Below, one piece after another: positions 17,923 through 26,023 of a DNA stretch of 64,000 bases; the first letter of the stretch is position 1, and every line of letters starts with the position of its first letter. This stretch comes from Bacteroidetes bacterium GWC2_46_850 (GTDB lineage Bacteria > Bacteroidota > Bacteroidia > Bacteroidales > Dysgonomonadaceae), in contig MENQ01000012.1 of the NCBI GenBank assembly GCA_001768325.1, positions 165,525 to 229,524 on the forward strand, written 5' to 3'. The notes below the pieces were generated by a model, which saw only the letters and a program-made list of their open reading frames with translations, searched no databases and had not been told where the DNA came from. A program made the translations under genes and the position numbers.

Positions 17923-17950
17923 TCAGGACTCAGGAGTCAGATGTCAGCTT
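17923..17950. repeat. Tandem TCAGC-type heptads, copy 2
   Basis: Four contiguous 7-mers in the porP-porK spacer: TCAGGAC, TCAGGAG, TCAGATG, TCAGCTT, then a T-run. It has the same phase and the same terminal TCAGCTT as the other copies, in the same orientation. Confidence 0.75.
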
Positions 17951-18133
17951 TTTTGGAGCAAATTTTATACATTCAGCGGTTTGTTGTTAATGTTCGACTT
18001 TCATCAAAATATCAGCATATCAACCTATCTTTAAATCAGTAAATCAGTTTCTCTGGTGTTCAGCGCAGTCCTCAGTTATTCTTTGGGAACCTGTCCGACG
18101 AAGGTTTCGTAAAAAGAGAAGGTTGCGAAGCGA

Positions 18134-18157
18134 TCTCATTGTCTCATTGTCTCATTG
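18134..18157. repeat. Perfect 8-bp tandem repeat, three copies
   Basis: TCTCATTG occurs three times in a row (18134-18141, 18142-18149, 18150-18157), 20 bp beyond the porP stop codon, in the porP-porK spacer. No function is evident; slippage-prone. Confidence 0.85.
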
Positions 18158-18176
18158 GCATATCATCACATTCATC

Positions 18177-19151
18177 TCACAGCAGCCGGATACTCTTTTG
18201 GGGCGGTAGTTTCGGCTTGAAATAATCGAGCGGAAAATCATACCGGACGTAGAGCTCATGGCTCCCCTTACTGATTCTTCCAGTGCCGACGGTATGTTTG
18301 TTGTAGGCATATCCCATTTCCAGTCCCTGAAAAGTAGCACTGCCAAAAACGACATATCCGTCGCGGGGCGACCAGCTAAATCCGCCCGAGAACTGTTTGT
18401 CGTATTCCAGACGCAGTGTTGCCTGCACCAATGTCTCACTGAAATCAGACTGTACCCACACCATCGGCTGTAATACCAACGGATAAAACAGTGCGATATT
18501 GTATCCGGCCATAAAATTTATGGAGCGGGGAATGGTGGTGCGAGTCGAGTCGTTCTGCAAGTCGGTGGTCACAGAATCACTCGAAGCATAAAATCGGGGT
18601 TGGGTGATATGCAGCAACGAGAGGCCGGCAAATCCCTGCCTGCCGCTCCAGGCGATACCGGCATTCAAATCGGGTAGCTGCCTGTCCGCCGGATCCACAC
18701 GCACTACACCCCGCTTGCCGATAGCTGATTCGGGAAGGATATGCCGACTCCCTGCATCAAACTTCAGACTGTAGATGCCCGCCTGCAACCCTATCTGCAG
18801 GGCGCCGTGCCCCATCTCCCTGCGGTAGCTGTATTGTCCGGCCAACAGTGTGTTGCGGAGCGATCCCATCTGTTCGCCGTAGACCACGATGCCTGCACCA
18901 TGTCGCCTGCGAAGAAACTCAATCGGCAGATCGGCCGTAAAAACCACTTTCTGCGGTGCATTTTCTATGCCGGCCCACTCATACCTGTAGGCTGACGCAG
19001 TGCGTATCTGCTCCGTGGCACCCGCAAAAGCAGGGTTGTAGAAACCCTTCACCGTCCAATAGTGACTGAACGGTGCATCCCACTGTGCCTGTACCGGCCA
19101 GATGCAGTACAGCAGAAAGAACGATATAAAAGGGAGTCGCCTTTTTCCCAT
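18177..19151 (-). CDS. porP: PorP/SprF family outer-membrane protein
   Basis: 324 residues with a signal peptide ending in VQAQ. Family marks are FSHYWTVKGFYNPAFAGATE at the mature N-terminus, alternating beta-strand sequence, GAGIVVYGEQMGSLRNTLLAGQYSYRR, and closing strands with RYDF. PorP/SprF proteins form outer-membrane beta-barrels linked to the type IX machine and to cargo delivery. It heads the cluster porP-porK-porL-porM-porN, the standard order in Bacteroidota. The gap to porK is long (275 bp) and repeat-rich, so porK may have its own promoter. Confidence 0.92.
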   Translation of the reverse strand: MGKRRLPFISFFLLYCIWPVQAQWDAPFSHYWTVKGFYNPAFAGATEQIRTASAYRYEWAGIENAPQKVVFTADLPIEFLRRRHGAGIVVYGEQMGSLRNTLLAGQYSYRREMGHGALQIGLQAGIYSLKFDAGSRHILPESAIGKRGVVRVDPADRQLPDLNAGIAWSGRQGFAGLSLLHITQPRFYASSDSVTTDLQNDSTRTTIPRSINFMAGYNIALFYPLVLQPMVWVQSDFSETLVQATLRLEYDKQFSGGFSWSPRDGYVVFGSATFQGLEMGYAYNKHTVGTGRISKGSHELYVRYDFPLDYFKPKLPPQKSIRLL

Positions 19152-19181
19152 TGTATCAATAACTGAAAAAGAGCAAAAAAA

Positions 19182-19214
19182 TTGTGCGTATCGGGAAAGG
19201 AATCTGTAAATTTG
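19182..19214 (+). promoter_or_regulatory. Candidate promoter of the double-SGNH gene
   Basis: Bacteroidota-type -7 box TAAATTTG at 19207-19214 with TTG at 19182-19184, spacing 22. It lies 61 bp before the ATG, in the divergent space with porP. Confidence 0.5.
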
Positions 19215-19275
19215 TACGATACATTTTTATAATTACTGTTTCAGGCACTTTAAAACACATGAAAATTCACTCAGC

Positions 19276-21009
19276 ATGATCACAATAAAGAAAAGTATAA
19301 TTCTTACGCTCAGTCTTTTGCTTGCTTTCAGCGCTGCAGCACAAACAACATGGTATAACCCCGTGGAAGAAGATTTTCCGGTTATTCAGAATCAGGGATG
19401 GACAGGAGAGATCGGAAAAAGCTACCAACGCCTGCCGGACAGGGCAAAGGAGGTTGTCCGAAAGAACGTCTGGAATTTATCCGGCAATTCGGCAGGACTA
19501 GCCATTCATTTTTACACCAATGCTGAAAGAATTGAAGTACGGTATGGTGTGAACGGCACTCTGGCAATGAACCATATGCCGGCAACAGGAAAGTCGGGTG
19601 TCGATTTATACGCAATTGATCCGGATGGCCGATGGCGAATTCTCACCGACAAATTTGCTTTCGGCGATACCATCACCTATACCTACGGAAATCTCAAGCA
19701 GAGTGATTATCATAAAAAAGGGTTCGAATATAGACTTTACCTGCCTTTATATAACAGTGTTACGTGGATGGAAATTGGTGTTCCGGATTCAGCCGCATTC
19801 TCCTTTGTACCCGTACTGAAAGAAAAACCGATTGTCGTGTACGGTACCTCTATCGCACAGGGAGGATGTGCGTCGCGCCCTGCGATGGGGTGGACAAACA
19901 TTCTTTCCCGAAAGATGGATCTGCCGGTCATCAATCTGGCTTTTTCAGGGAATGGCCCGCTGGAGAAGGAGATGGTCGATTTAATCAGTGAACTCGACGC
20001 AGCCATGGTTGTCTATGACTGTCTGCCCAATATGGGCTATCTTACAACGGATGAAGTGAAGAGTAGAACCGCCTACGGCATATCAGCGATACGCGAAAAA
20101 AGTGATCTCCCTATTCTTATTGTGGATCATATCGGTTACCGGAACGCCGGAATGAACATCCACAGCAAAGAATCGGCCGACCGGCTAAACATCGCCTCAC
20201 GCGAAGTATACGACTCATTGAAAGCTGCAGGTGTGAAAGATCTGTATCACCTGCATCAGGATAGCATCCACTTCCCGGACGACGGGTGTGTGGACAACAT
20301 TCATCCCAATGACCTGGGGATGCAGGTATATGCCGATGCGTATGAAAAGATGATCCGCCTGATACTCCATATGCCGGCGGGAAATTCAGCAACGACCCGA
20401 CCTGTCAGCCAGAGACGCGAACCGGATATTTACGAATGGAAAAAAAGACACCATGATAAACTGGCGGCGATTGAATTAAATCGGCCCAGGAAGGTGATTA
20501 TCGGCAACTCAATCATCCACTACTGGAATGATGAACCGGGCAGGACAAATGGACCGGAGAGCTGGCGCACATTGATGGAACCGGGAGGCTTTTTCAATCT
20601 GGGCTGCGGTTGGGACAGAATAGAAAATATCCTGTGGAGAGTTTACCACGGTGAACTGGATGGATACAGGGCTGAGGAGGTTATACTGATGATTGGGACA
20701 AACAACATTGGACTGAACAGCGACAAGGAGATTGTGGAGGGACTACAATTCCTTTTGACACAGATTACGGCCAGACAGCCCGATGCAGTGCTAAAAGTGG
20801 TGGGTATTCTCCCCCGTAGATCAGCGGAGGAGAGGATCACAGAGCTAAATAAACAGATTGCGGCTATGTCTGAGCAGCACGGCTGGCTTTTTATCGATGC
20901 AGGGGAGAGGCTTACTAAGAATGGTCGGATTGATGAATCCTTCTTCACAGATGGTTTACACCCCAATGAGAAAGGATATGCGCTGATTGCACCCTTATTG
21001 GTTCCCTAA
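19276..21009 (+). CDS. Secreted protein with two SGNH/GDSL hydrolase domains
   Basis: 577 residues with a signal peptide cleaved near AAAQ. An N-terminal beta domain (about 24-180) precedes SGNH domain 1 with Ser192 in YGTSIAQGG, Gly225-Asn226 in FSGNG and Asp340/His343 in DNIHPND. After a linker near 370-385, SGNH domain 2 has Ser412 in IGNSIIHYW, GCGWDRIENI, Asn476 in IGTNN and Asp559/His562 in DGLHPNE. Both active sites look complete. Domain 1 resembles the SGNH_hydro_3-type lipases/esterases of Bacteroidetes; domain 2 resembles PAF-acetylhydrolase-like sialate or carbohydrate esterases. Deacylation of a polysaccharide is likely but not shown. It is monocistronic, and convergent with the VOC gene. 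Confidence 0.87.
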   Translation: MITIKKSIILTLSLLLAFSAAAQTTWYNPVEEDFPVIQNQGWTGEIGKSYQRLPDRAKEVVRKNVWNLSGNSAGLAIHFYTNAERIEVRYGVNGTLAMNHMPATGKSGVDLYAIDPDGRWRILTDKFAFGDTITYTYGNLKQSDYHKKGFEYRLYLPLYNSVTWMEIGVPDSAAFSFVPVLKEKPIVVYGTSIAQGGCASRPAMGWTNILSRKMDLPVINLAFSGNGPLEKEMVDLISELDAAMVVYDCLPNMGYLTTDEVKSRTAYGISAIREKSDLPILIVDHIGYRNAGMNIHSKESADRLNIASREVYDSLKAAGVKDLYHLHQDSIHFPDDGCVDNIHPNDLGMQVYADAYEKMIRLILHMPAGNSATTRPVSQRREPDIYEWKKRHHDKLAAIELNRPRKVIIGNSIIHYWNDEPGRTNGPESWRTLMEPGGFFNLGCGWDRIENILWRVYHGELDGYRAEEVILMIGTNNIGLNSDKEIVEGLQFLLTQITARQPDAVLKVVGILPRRSAEERITELNKQIAAMSEQHGWLFIDAGERLTKNGRIDESFFTDGLHPNEKGYALIAPLLVP

Positions 21010-21033
21010 ACAGCGTGCTTCCCTGTCTGGCTC

Positions 21034-22128
21034 TCACAAACTCTCCGGTTTTACCCGCATAAAACGAAGCATGCCCAGCATCCATTTGGGAAGGGACTTC
21101 TCGGGATCACGTTTACGGAGGTCGAGATAAAGGTTCAGTTTTTTCATGAGCGGAATCTTGTGTGCTTCCACCAGTTCAATCAAGGTGCCATCGGGATCTT
21201 CAATGTATGCAAACTGGCCGGCTGCTTCGCCCATATCGAAAGACTCCCCCTCCTTGAAGCTCCGGGAGCTGTCGACCGTGAAGGGGTAGCCCATCTCTTC
21301 GCATTTGCTGCGCAATGCGTTGGTATTGCGGACATCGAAGCATATCTGGATAAATCCCGGGTCGCCCCAGTAACGTCCTTCGTAGATCTTGCGCGGTGTG
21401 CGGTCGAGGGCCTGCACCAGTTCTATATATGATTGGCCAAACAGTTCGCTGAAACTGCCCTTGCGTGGTTTGCTGTGTGAAAGGATACGGCGGCGAAACA
21501 GACCTTCACCTGCGGGGAGTGCCTTCAGATCGTCGAAAGTGCCTGTTTTCTCAGCTACAATCACGTCATAGCCAAGGATATCGCGGTAGATGGGCATGGC
21601 TTTGTCTATATCGGTCACCCCGATCATGGCACCGGCAATGCCGCCGGTAAGTCGTTTCTCATCCCGATAGACAGAAGGTTCGTGAATGATCTGAAAGATA
21701 TTGCCAAAGATATCCTTCATGAAAAAAGTCGCATGTCCGTCGATGCCATCAGTAAGTCTCCCCAGAATATGGATATTTTTTTTCCTGCTGAACAACTCGT
21801 ATGTTTTTACCACATCACGACTTTTAATCTTGGCTGCAAACACACCCAGATCGCCCGCCTGAATCTCAAAACTGATGGGTTGCGGTTTACGCTCGGCGTA
21901 TTGCCATATTTCAAAACCGCCTCCTCCCTGCATGTTCAGTGCAATGGCTGCCCGTCGTTTCTGAGGTAACCCGCCTGTATAGGGCAGCATCAGCTCAGCT
22001 ACCTTGTCATCCTCGAGGATGCGGATGTCCATATTGAAAACATCGATATAATATTTCCATGCTTCGGCAAAGTTTTCCACGCCGATGCCAATCTGCTGTA
22101 TGCCGGCAATGTTGTATTTATTTTCCAT
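21034..22128 (-). CDS. Double VOC (glyoxalase/dioxygenase fold) protein
   Basis: 364 residues from the ATG at 22128; an in-frame TTG farther up is unlikely. Two VOC modules are visible: residues about 5-150 (IAGIQQIGIGVENFAEAWKYYIDVFNMD ... FFMKDIFGNIFQIIHE) and about 165-325 (GAMIGVTDIDKAMPIYRDILGYDVIVAE ... FAYIEDPDGTLIELVEAH). Histidine and glutamate positions typical of metal ligands are present (FEIWQY, LIELVE). The C-terminal 40 residues are basic. The family includes glyoxalases, dioxygenases and resistance proteins; the substrate is unknown. The gene follows the SDR by 42 bp in the candidate sulfonolipid cluster, so a role on a lipid intermediate is possible but unproven. Confidence 0.75.
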   Translation of the reverse strand: MENKYNIAGIQQIGIGVENFAEAWKYYIDVFNMDIRILEDDKVAELMLPYTGGLPQKRRAAIALNMQGGGGFEIWQYAERKPQPISFEIQAGDLGVFAAKIKSRDVVKTYELFSRKKNIHILGRLTDGIDGHATFFMKDIFGNIFQIIHEPSVYRDEKRLTGGIAGAMIGVTDIDKAMPIYRDILGYDVIVAEKTGTFDDLKALPAGEGLFRRRILSHSKPRKGSFSELFGQSYIELVQALDRTPRKIYEGRYWGDPGFIQICFDVRNTNALRSKCEEMGYPFTVDSSRSFKEGESFDMGEAAGQFAYIEDPDGTLIELVEAHKIPLMKKLNLYLDLRKRDPEKSLPKWMLGMLRFMRVKPESL

Positions 22129-22170
22129 ATGTGTTATCTTTTGAGGGAGTGTGTTGTTACACAACTTGAA

Positions 22171-22962
22171 TCAGGTATTTTTTATTTTTCGGACGATCCT
22201 GCGGGAGAGACCGGGGAAAAACCGTTTTATGTAAACCATCAGTAGCTCTTTACCACCGACCAGCACCTCGGGCTTTTGCCTGTGTATGGCCTGTACTATT
22301 TTCAGAGCGGCCTGCTCTGCTGTGATTCCCTTTTCCTGTCCTGCATCCATCTGTCCGTGACGGCTGCCGTCGCCTTCCAGGGCATTGAACGATATATTTG
22401 TTTTTACACGCCCCGGACAGACCATCACCACCCGGATGTTGTCATCGTAATATTCGGCATGCACTGTCTCGAAGAAGCCGTAAAGAGCAAATTTGGAGGA
22501 GGCGTAGGCCGAGCGCAGCGGGAAACCGAACTTCCCGGAGATGCTGCTGGTGACGGCAATCGTACCTCCGCCATTTTCGATCATTTTCGGAAGCAGTCGC
22601 TTGGTGATCTTTACCGGGGAAAAGAAGTTCACATCCATGATCTTCCTGTCCACAGCAAAATCGGTCTCAGTCGTTTTGCCGCGCTGACTGATACCGGCGT
22701 TGAGAAAAACGATATCGATAGGACCGAACGCAGCAAGAGCTTTGTCTGTGAGCGCATCAACATCTTCCAGGTTGGAGAGATCGTAAGGGAGTATCTTGCA
22801 CTGCGCACCCAGCCGGATACACTCCTGCTGTACCTCTGCCAGCCTGTCGGCCCGCGTGGATGTCAGAATGAGGTTCGCCTTCTCACGGGCAAATGCATGG
22901 GCGCATGCTTCGCCGATACCCGACGAGGCACCCGTAATCCATATGGTTTTGTTGGTTGGCAT
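22171..22962 (-). CDS. Short-chain dehydrogenase/reductase, candidate 3-ketosphinganine/3-dehydrocapnine reductase
   Basis: 263 residues. Classical SDR: cofactor motif TGASSGIG (about 10-17), NAG in VFLNAGISQRG, catalytic Ser in VTSSISG, and YASSK as YxxxK. The Arg in LTSTRADRL favours NADPH. Residues 225-263 form an amphipathic/hydrophobic tail (LLMVYIKRFFPGLSRRIVRKIKN), a typical membrane-associated end of DHRS7- and ketosphinganine-reductase-like SDRs. In its setting after an alpha-oxoamine synthase, reduction of the 3-keto group of the condensed base is the natural step. The general SDR call is secure; the substrate is inferred from neighbours. Confidence 0.8.
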   Translation of the reverse strand: MPTNKTIWITGASSGIGEACAHAFAREKANLILTSTRADRLAEVQQECIRLGAQCKILPYDLSNLEDVDALTDKALAAFGPIDIVFLNAGISQRGKTTETDFAVDRKIMDVNFFSPVKITKRLLPKMIENGGGTIAVTSSISGKFGFPLRSAYASSKFALYGFFETVHAEYYDDNIRVVMVCPGRVKTNISFNALEGDGSRHGQMDAGQEKGITAEQAALKIVQAIHRQKPEVLVGGKELLMVYIKRFFPGLSRRIVRKIKNT

Positions 22963-22974
22963 GTTTTTTAGCGA

Positions 22975-23035
22975 TCAGCTGTCAGCTGTCAGCGATCAGC
23001 TTTTTTTAAGTTGTTTATTGTAAGGGCAGCGGTTT
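22975..23035. repeat. TCAGC heptads plus GGGCAGCGG tail, copy 3
   Basis: Four 7-mers TCAGCTG, TCAGCTG, TCAGCGA, TCAGCTT at 22975-23002, followed by a T-run and then TAAGGGCAGCGGTTT at 23021-23035. The latter 15-mer is identical to one at 61056-61070, 38 kb away, so this is a dispersed element and not chance local repetition. Confidence 0.8.
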
Positions 23036-23051
23036 TTTTAGCGGTTAGTGA

Positions 23052-24380
23052 TTAGTCCTCCAGTAACTCGTCCCAGAGCCGGGTCCTGAAGTCGTCGATG
23101 GAGTGAGGAGCACATTCATCCACATTGCTCACATTGTGTGAGGTGTAGATCATCTGTTCAAGATAGTAGGGTGCCCGGTTGGGACCTTCACCAAGATTGA
23201 TCAGCACCGTCTCTCCGTTTTTGATCTTGTTCTTCCGCAGGGCGACGAAGAATCCGGCCATGGCCACTGCCGAAGCTGGACCGGGAATCACCTTCTTTTC
23301 ATAAGCTATCAGCTTTCCCATGGACAACAGTTTCTTCTCACGCATACGCAGAAAGGCGCCGCCGGAGGCTTTCACCAGTTTTGCCACAATGGGATAGGTG
23401 GCCGGATTGCCGGTAGCCAGTGTGGGTACATCAGTCCGCGGGTCGTCGATTATCGGATAATCTTTCTCGTATCCATCAGGGAAGCCGGCTGCTTCAGCCT
23501 TTTCCCACGCCTGCACCATCGGATCACACTTGTCGGTCTGCACCAGCAGAAAGCGGGGATTCTTCAGTTCAGGGTATACATGTTTGATTTCCCGTATTCC
23601 TTTGTCGATGGCAATGGGTCCGGTGCCGCCACTCACCGCCTGAATGTAGACATCGGGAAATTTCTCCATCTGTCGCAACCACTCAAAGACCATGGTCTTC
23701 TTGGCTTCCACCCGGATGGGATCGATGTTGCCGGTGGACATGGGGATATTGTGAATCCTGGCATAGCCGGCCGCTATCTCCTTTGCCTTGGCATAATCAC
23801 CCATTACCCGGAAGACCTGCTGGCCATAAGAACTGATGGTGGCCTCCGAAGTCTTGATGGCATCCTCGGGCATAAATACTGAGCAGTTCACATTGGCCAT
23901 GGAGAGGTATTTGGCATAGGCCGTAGCTGAGTTACCGGTGGAGGCAATGCAATACTGTTTGATCCCGATCTCGTTAAACAGGCTGGCTGCCAGAGAGGCC
24001 GCAATATCCTTGAAAGTACCTGTGCCGCCGTTCAGATCATTGCGGTAGACATGTACGCTGATGTCAAGATGAAACTCTTTCCTGGCAAACTCTTCCAGAA
24101 AAGTCCATCGCTCCACTGGAATGGCACCCTCACCTTTGGAGATGATGTGCCTTCGTCGCAACAAAGGGAGAAAGGGGAAATAATGCCAGAAGCTGTCGGG
24201 CTTGCGTTTGATGATACGCGGCAGTCGCTGGTATCGTCTGTTGTACCATACTTCCGAATGTTTGCTCCCGCATTTGGGGCATTGCTGGTTCTGGTCGAAC
24301 CAGGTCCAGAAATTGGGTGTCACATAACCACACTGTGTACAGGTAAGGTGGTATTTGTGCTGTATCTTGACACGTAACAT
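23052..24380 (-). CDS. Threonine-synthase-like PLP enzyme, candidate cysteate synthase
   Basis: 442 residues. An N-terminal zinc ribbon has Cys14, Cys17, Cys34 and Cys37. A fold-type II PLP core follows: Lys124 in GGTGTFKDIA for the Schiff base, phosphate/substrate loop ASTGNSA (147-152), and glycine-rich VSGGTGP. The FWHYFPFLP segment near residue 64 is the WRYxxLLP-type entry of threonine-synthase relatives. Housekeeping threonine synthases rarely carry such a zinc ribbon, whereas archaeal cysteate synthase does. The gene starts 17 bp after an alpha-oxoamine synthase, so I propose formation of L-cysteate from O-phosphoserine and sulfite for sulfonolipid synthesis. Alternative: another beta-replacement enzyme or a true threonine synthase. 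Confidence 0.7.
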   Translation of the reverse strand: MLRVKIQHKYHLTCTQCGYVTPNFWTWFDQNQQCPKCGSKHSEVWYNRRYQRLPRIIKRKPDSFWHYFPFLPLLRRRHIISKGEGAIPVERWTFLEEFARKEFHLDISVHVYRNDLNGGTGTFKDIAASLAASLFNEIGIKQYCIASTGNSATAYAKYLSMANVNCSVFMPEDAIKTSEATISSYGQQVFRVMGDYAKAKEIAAGYARIHNIPMSTGNIDPIRVEAKKTMVFEWLRQMEKFPDVYIQAVSGGTGPIAIDKGIREIKHVYPELKNPRFLLVQTDKCDPMVQAWEKAEAAGFPDGYEKDYPIIDDPRTDVPTLATGNPATYPIVAKLVKASGGAFLRMREKKLLSMGKLIAYEKKVIPGPASAVAMAGFFVALRKNKIKNGETVLINLGEGPNRAPYYLEQMIYTSHNVSNVDECAPHSIDDFRTRLWDELLED

Positions 24381-24397
24381 GTAATAAGGGTCTCTGA

Positions 24398-25660
24398 TTA
24401 TTCAATCGACATCGATTGCATCTCTTCTGCCTTATATTTTCCAGCTTCGAGATTTACTTTGATCTTTTTAAATACTTCGATGGTCGCATCCACTTCCTTC
24501 TGCGTATGGGCGGCAGTTGGAATCAGGCGGAGCATCAGCACATCTTTGGGAACAACCGGGTAGGCCACGATAGAACAGAAGATGCCGTGATTTTCACGCA
24601 AATCGACTACCACATTGGTTCCTTCAGCCACGTTCCCCTTCAAATAAACCGGGGTTACGGGCGACTGGGTATTGCCGATGTTGAATCCTTCGGCTATCAG
24701 CCCTTCCTGGAGTGACCGGGCCACCTTCCAGAGGTTTTCCTTGTGCTGTGGCTGTGTCTGCAGGATCTCCAATCGTTTCAATGCACCAATGACCATGGGC
24801 ATGGGGAGTGATTTGGCAAAGATCTGTGAACGCATGTTGTACTTCAGTGAATCTACGATCGCCTTTTCGGAGGCGACAAATGCGCCGATGCCGGCCATCG
24901 ACTTGGCAAAAGTAGCAAAATAGATATCCACCTCATTCATCAGGCCGAAGTGCTCACTGACGCCTGCGCCAGTCTCACCCATTGTGCCAAAGCCGTGGGC
25001 ATCGTCAATCATCAGACGGAAGTTGTATTTTCCGCGCAGCTTCACAATGCCGGGGAGGTCACCCAGGTCGCCCGACATGCCAAAGACCCCTTCGGTAATG
25101 ACCAGAATGCCACCACCGGTTTCTTCCGCCTTGCGGGTGGCAAAACCGAGCATCTTGTCGCATCGTTCCATGTCGTTGTGCGGAAATACGAAGCTCTTTC
25201 CTCCCTTGGCCTTGTGCAGGAAGATGCCATCCATGATGCAGGCGTGCGATTCTGAATCGTACACGATGACATCGTTGCGCGATACCAACGAGTCGAGGAT
25301 CGATACCATCCCCTGATAACCGTAGTTCAGCAGATAGGCTGCTTCCTTCTTCTCAAAGCTGGCCAGTTTTACTTCCAGATCCTTGTGATATTTTGTCTGT
25401 CCCGACATCATGCGGGCGCCCATGGGATAAGCCATGCCCCAGTCGGCCGCAGCCTGAGCATCGGCTTCACGCACTTCGGGGTGGTTGGCCAGTCCCAGGT
25501 AATTATTTAAACTCCATGTTATTACTTCCTTGCCGTGGAATCGCATCCGCGGTCCTATTTCTCCCTCCAGTTCGGGAAACATAAAATAACCTTCCGCTTT
25601 TTTGCGGTACTGCTCCAGCGGGCCGTTGACACTTTTCAGCCTTTCAAAAATATCTGTCAT
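24398..25660 (-). CDS. Alpha-oxoamine synthase, candidate cysteate acyltransferase (sulfonolipid) or SPT/KBL-like
   Basis: 420 residues. PLP fold-type I enzyme of the serine palmitoyltransferase / KBL / BioF group: NNYLGLANHP, stacking His139 in DSESHACIMDG, HNDME, Asp219 in IDDAHGFGTMG and Schiff-base Lys253 in TFAKSMAGIG. These enzymes condense an amino acid with an acyl thioester and release CO2. The substrate loop reads AYPMGARMMSGQTKYH, not the G-S-x-R-x-x-x-GT pattern of SPT, KBL and BioF, which argues for a different amino acid. Paired with the cysteate-synthase-like gene and an SDR, the likely reaction is cysteate plus acyl-ACP/CoA to 3-ketocapnine. The family is firm; the substrate is inferred. 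Confidence 0.75.
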   Translation of the reverse strand: MTDIFERLKSVNGPLEQYRKKAEGYFMFPELEGEIGPRMRFHGKEVITWSLNNYLGLANHPEVREADAQAAADWGMAYPMGARMMSGQTKYHKDLEVKLASFEKKEAAYLLNYGYQGMVSILDSLVSRNDVIVYDSESHACIMDGIFLHKAKGGKSFVFPHNDMERCDKMLGFATRKAEETGGGILVITEGVFGMSGDLGDLPGIVKLRGKYNFRLMIDDAHGFGTMGETGAGVSEHFGLMNEVDIYFATFAKSMAGIGAFVASEKAIVDSLKYNMRSQIFAKSLPMPMVIGALKRLEILQTQPQHKENLWKVARSLQEGLIAEGFNIGNTQSPVTPVYLKGNVAEGTNVVVDLRENHGIFCSIVAYPVVPKDVLMLRLIPTAAHTQKEVDATIEVFKKIKVNLEAGKYKAEEMQSMSIE

Positions 25661-25704
25661 GATCTGTGAATATGAATTTAATGATTTTCCTGTATATTTG
25701 TTTG

Positions 25705-25953
25705 CTACTCCTCTTGCTTCTGATTTTTGATCTCCACGAATTCCACATCTTCCACTTCACTCTCTGCGAAGTTTTTTTTCTGATATTCAATGATGCGATC
25801 CTCCTGTGTTTCGGGTTGCTTGGTTTGGGGGGGTTGTTGTCGTTGACTGGATGATGACTGTTTGCCCCGGTGCCCCGATAAGAAAGCAACAAATGATTTC
25901 ATCAGCAGATAAGCAACTGTAAAGAAGAGGAGAAATTTAATTAGAAATCCCAT
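25705..25953 (-). CDS. DUF4834-type small membrane protein
   Basis: 82 residues from the ATG at 25953; longer in-frame extensions into the pssA end are not supported. One N-terminal transmembrane helix (GFLIKFLLFFTVAYLLMKSFVAFL) is followed by a polar, Gln/Ser-rich cytoplasmic tail and the conserved closing motif DVEFVEIKN. This matches the small DUF4834 proteins found after pssA in Bacteroidales. Function unknown; a membrane-protein adaptor role can only be guessed. It lies 70 bp after pssA and 44 bp before the alpha-oxoamine synthase. Confidence 0.75.
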   Translation of the reverse strand: MGFLIKFLLFFTVAYLLMKSFVAFLSGHRGKQSSSSQRQQPPQTKQPETQEDRIIEYQKKNFAESEVEDVEFVEIKNQKQEE

Positions 25954-26023
25954 AGGGTTAATCAGTATTTGAAATGAGAGGTAAAGATACGACGAATCGA
26001 CTGATCCACAGGAATGGTTTGTA

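Noticed and set aside
18134..18157. TCTCATTG triplet as a phase-variation switch
   Set aside because: It lies after the porP stop and far from any promoter box or coding start, so copy-number change has no visible target.
22276..22971. Plus-strand frame of 231 codons over the SDR gene
   Set aside because: Shadow of the SDR coding sequence; the SDR motifs are intact on the minus strand.
23052..24380. Calling this gene the housekeeping threonine synthase thrC
   Set aside because: The N-terminal four-cysteine zinc ribbon and pairing with an alpha-oxoamine synthase and SDR fit cysteate synthase better, and no hom/thrB genes are adjacent; not fully excluded.
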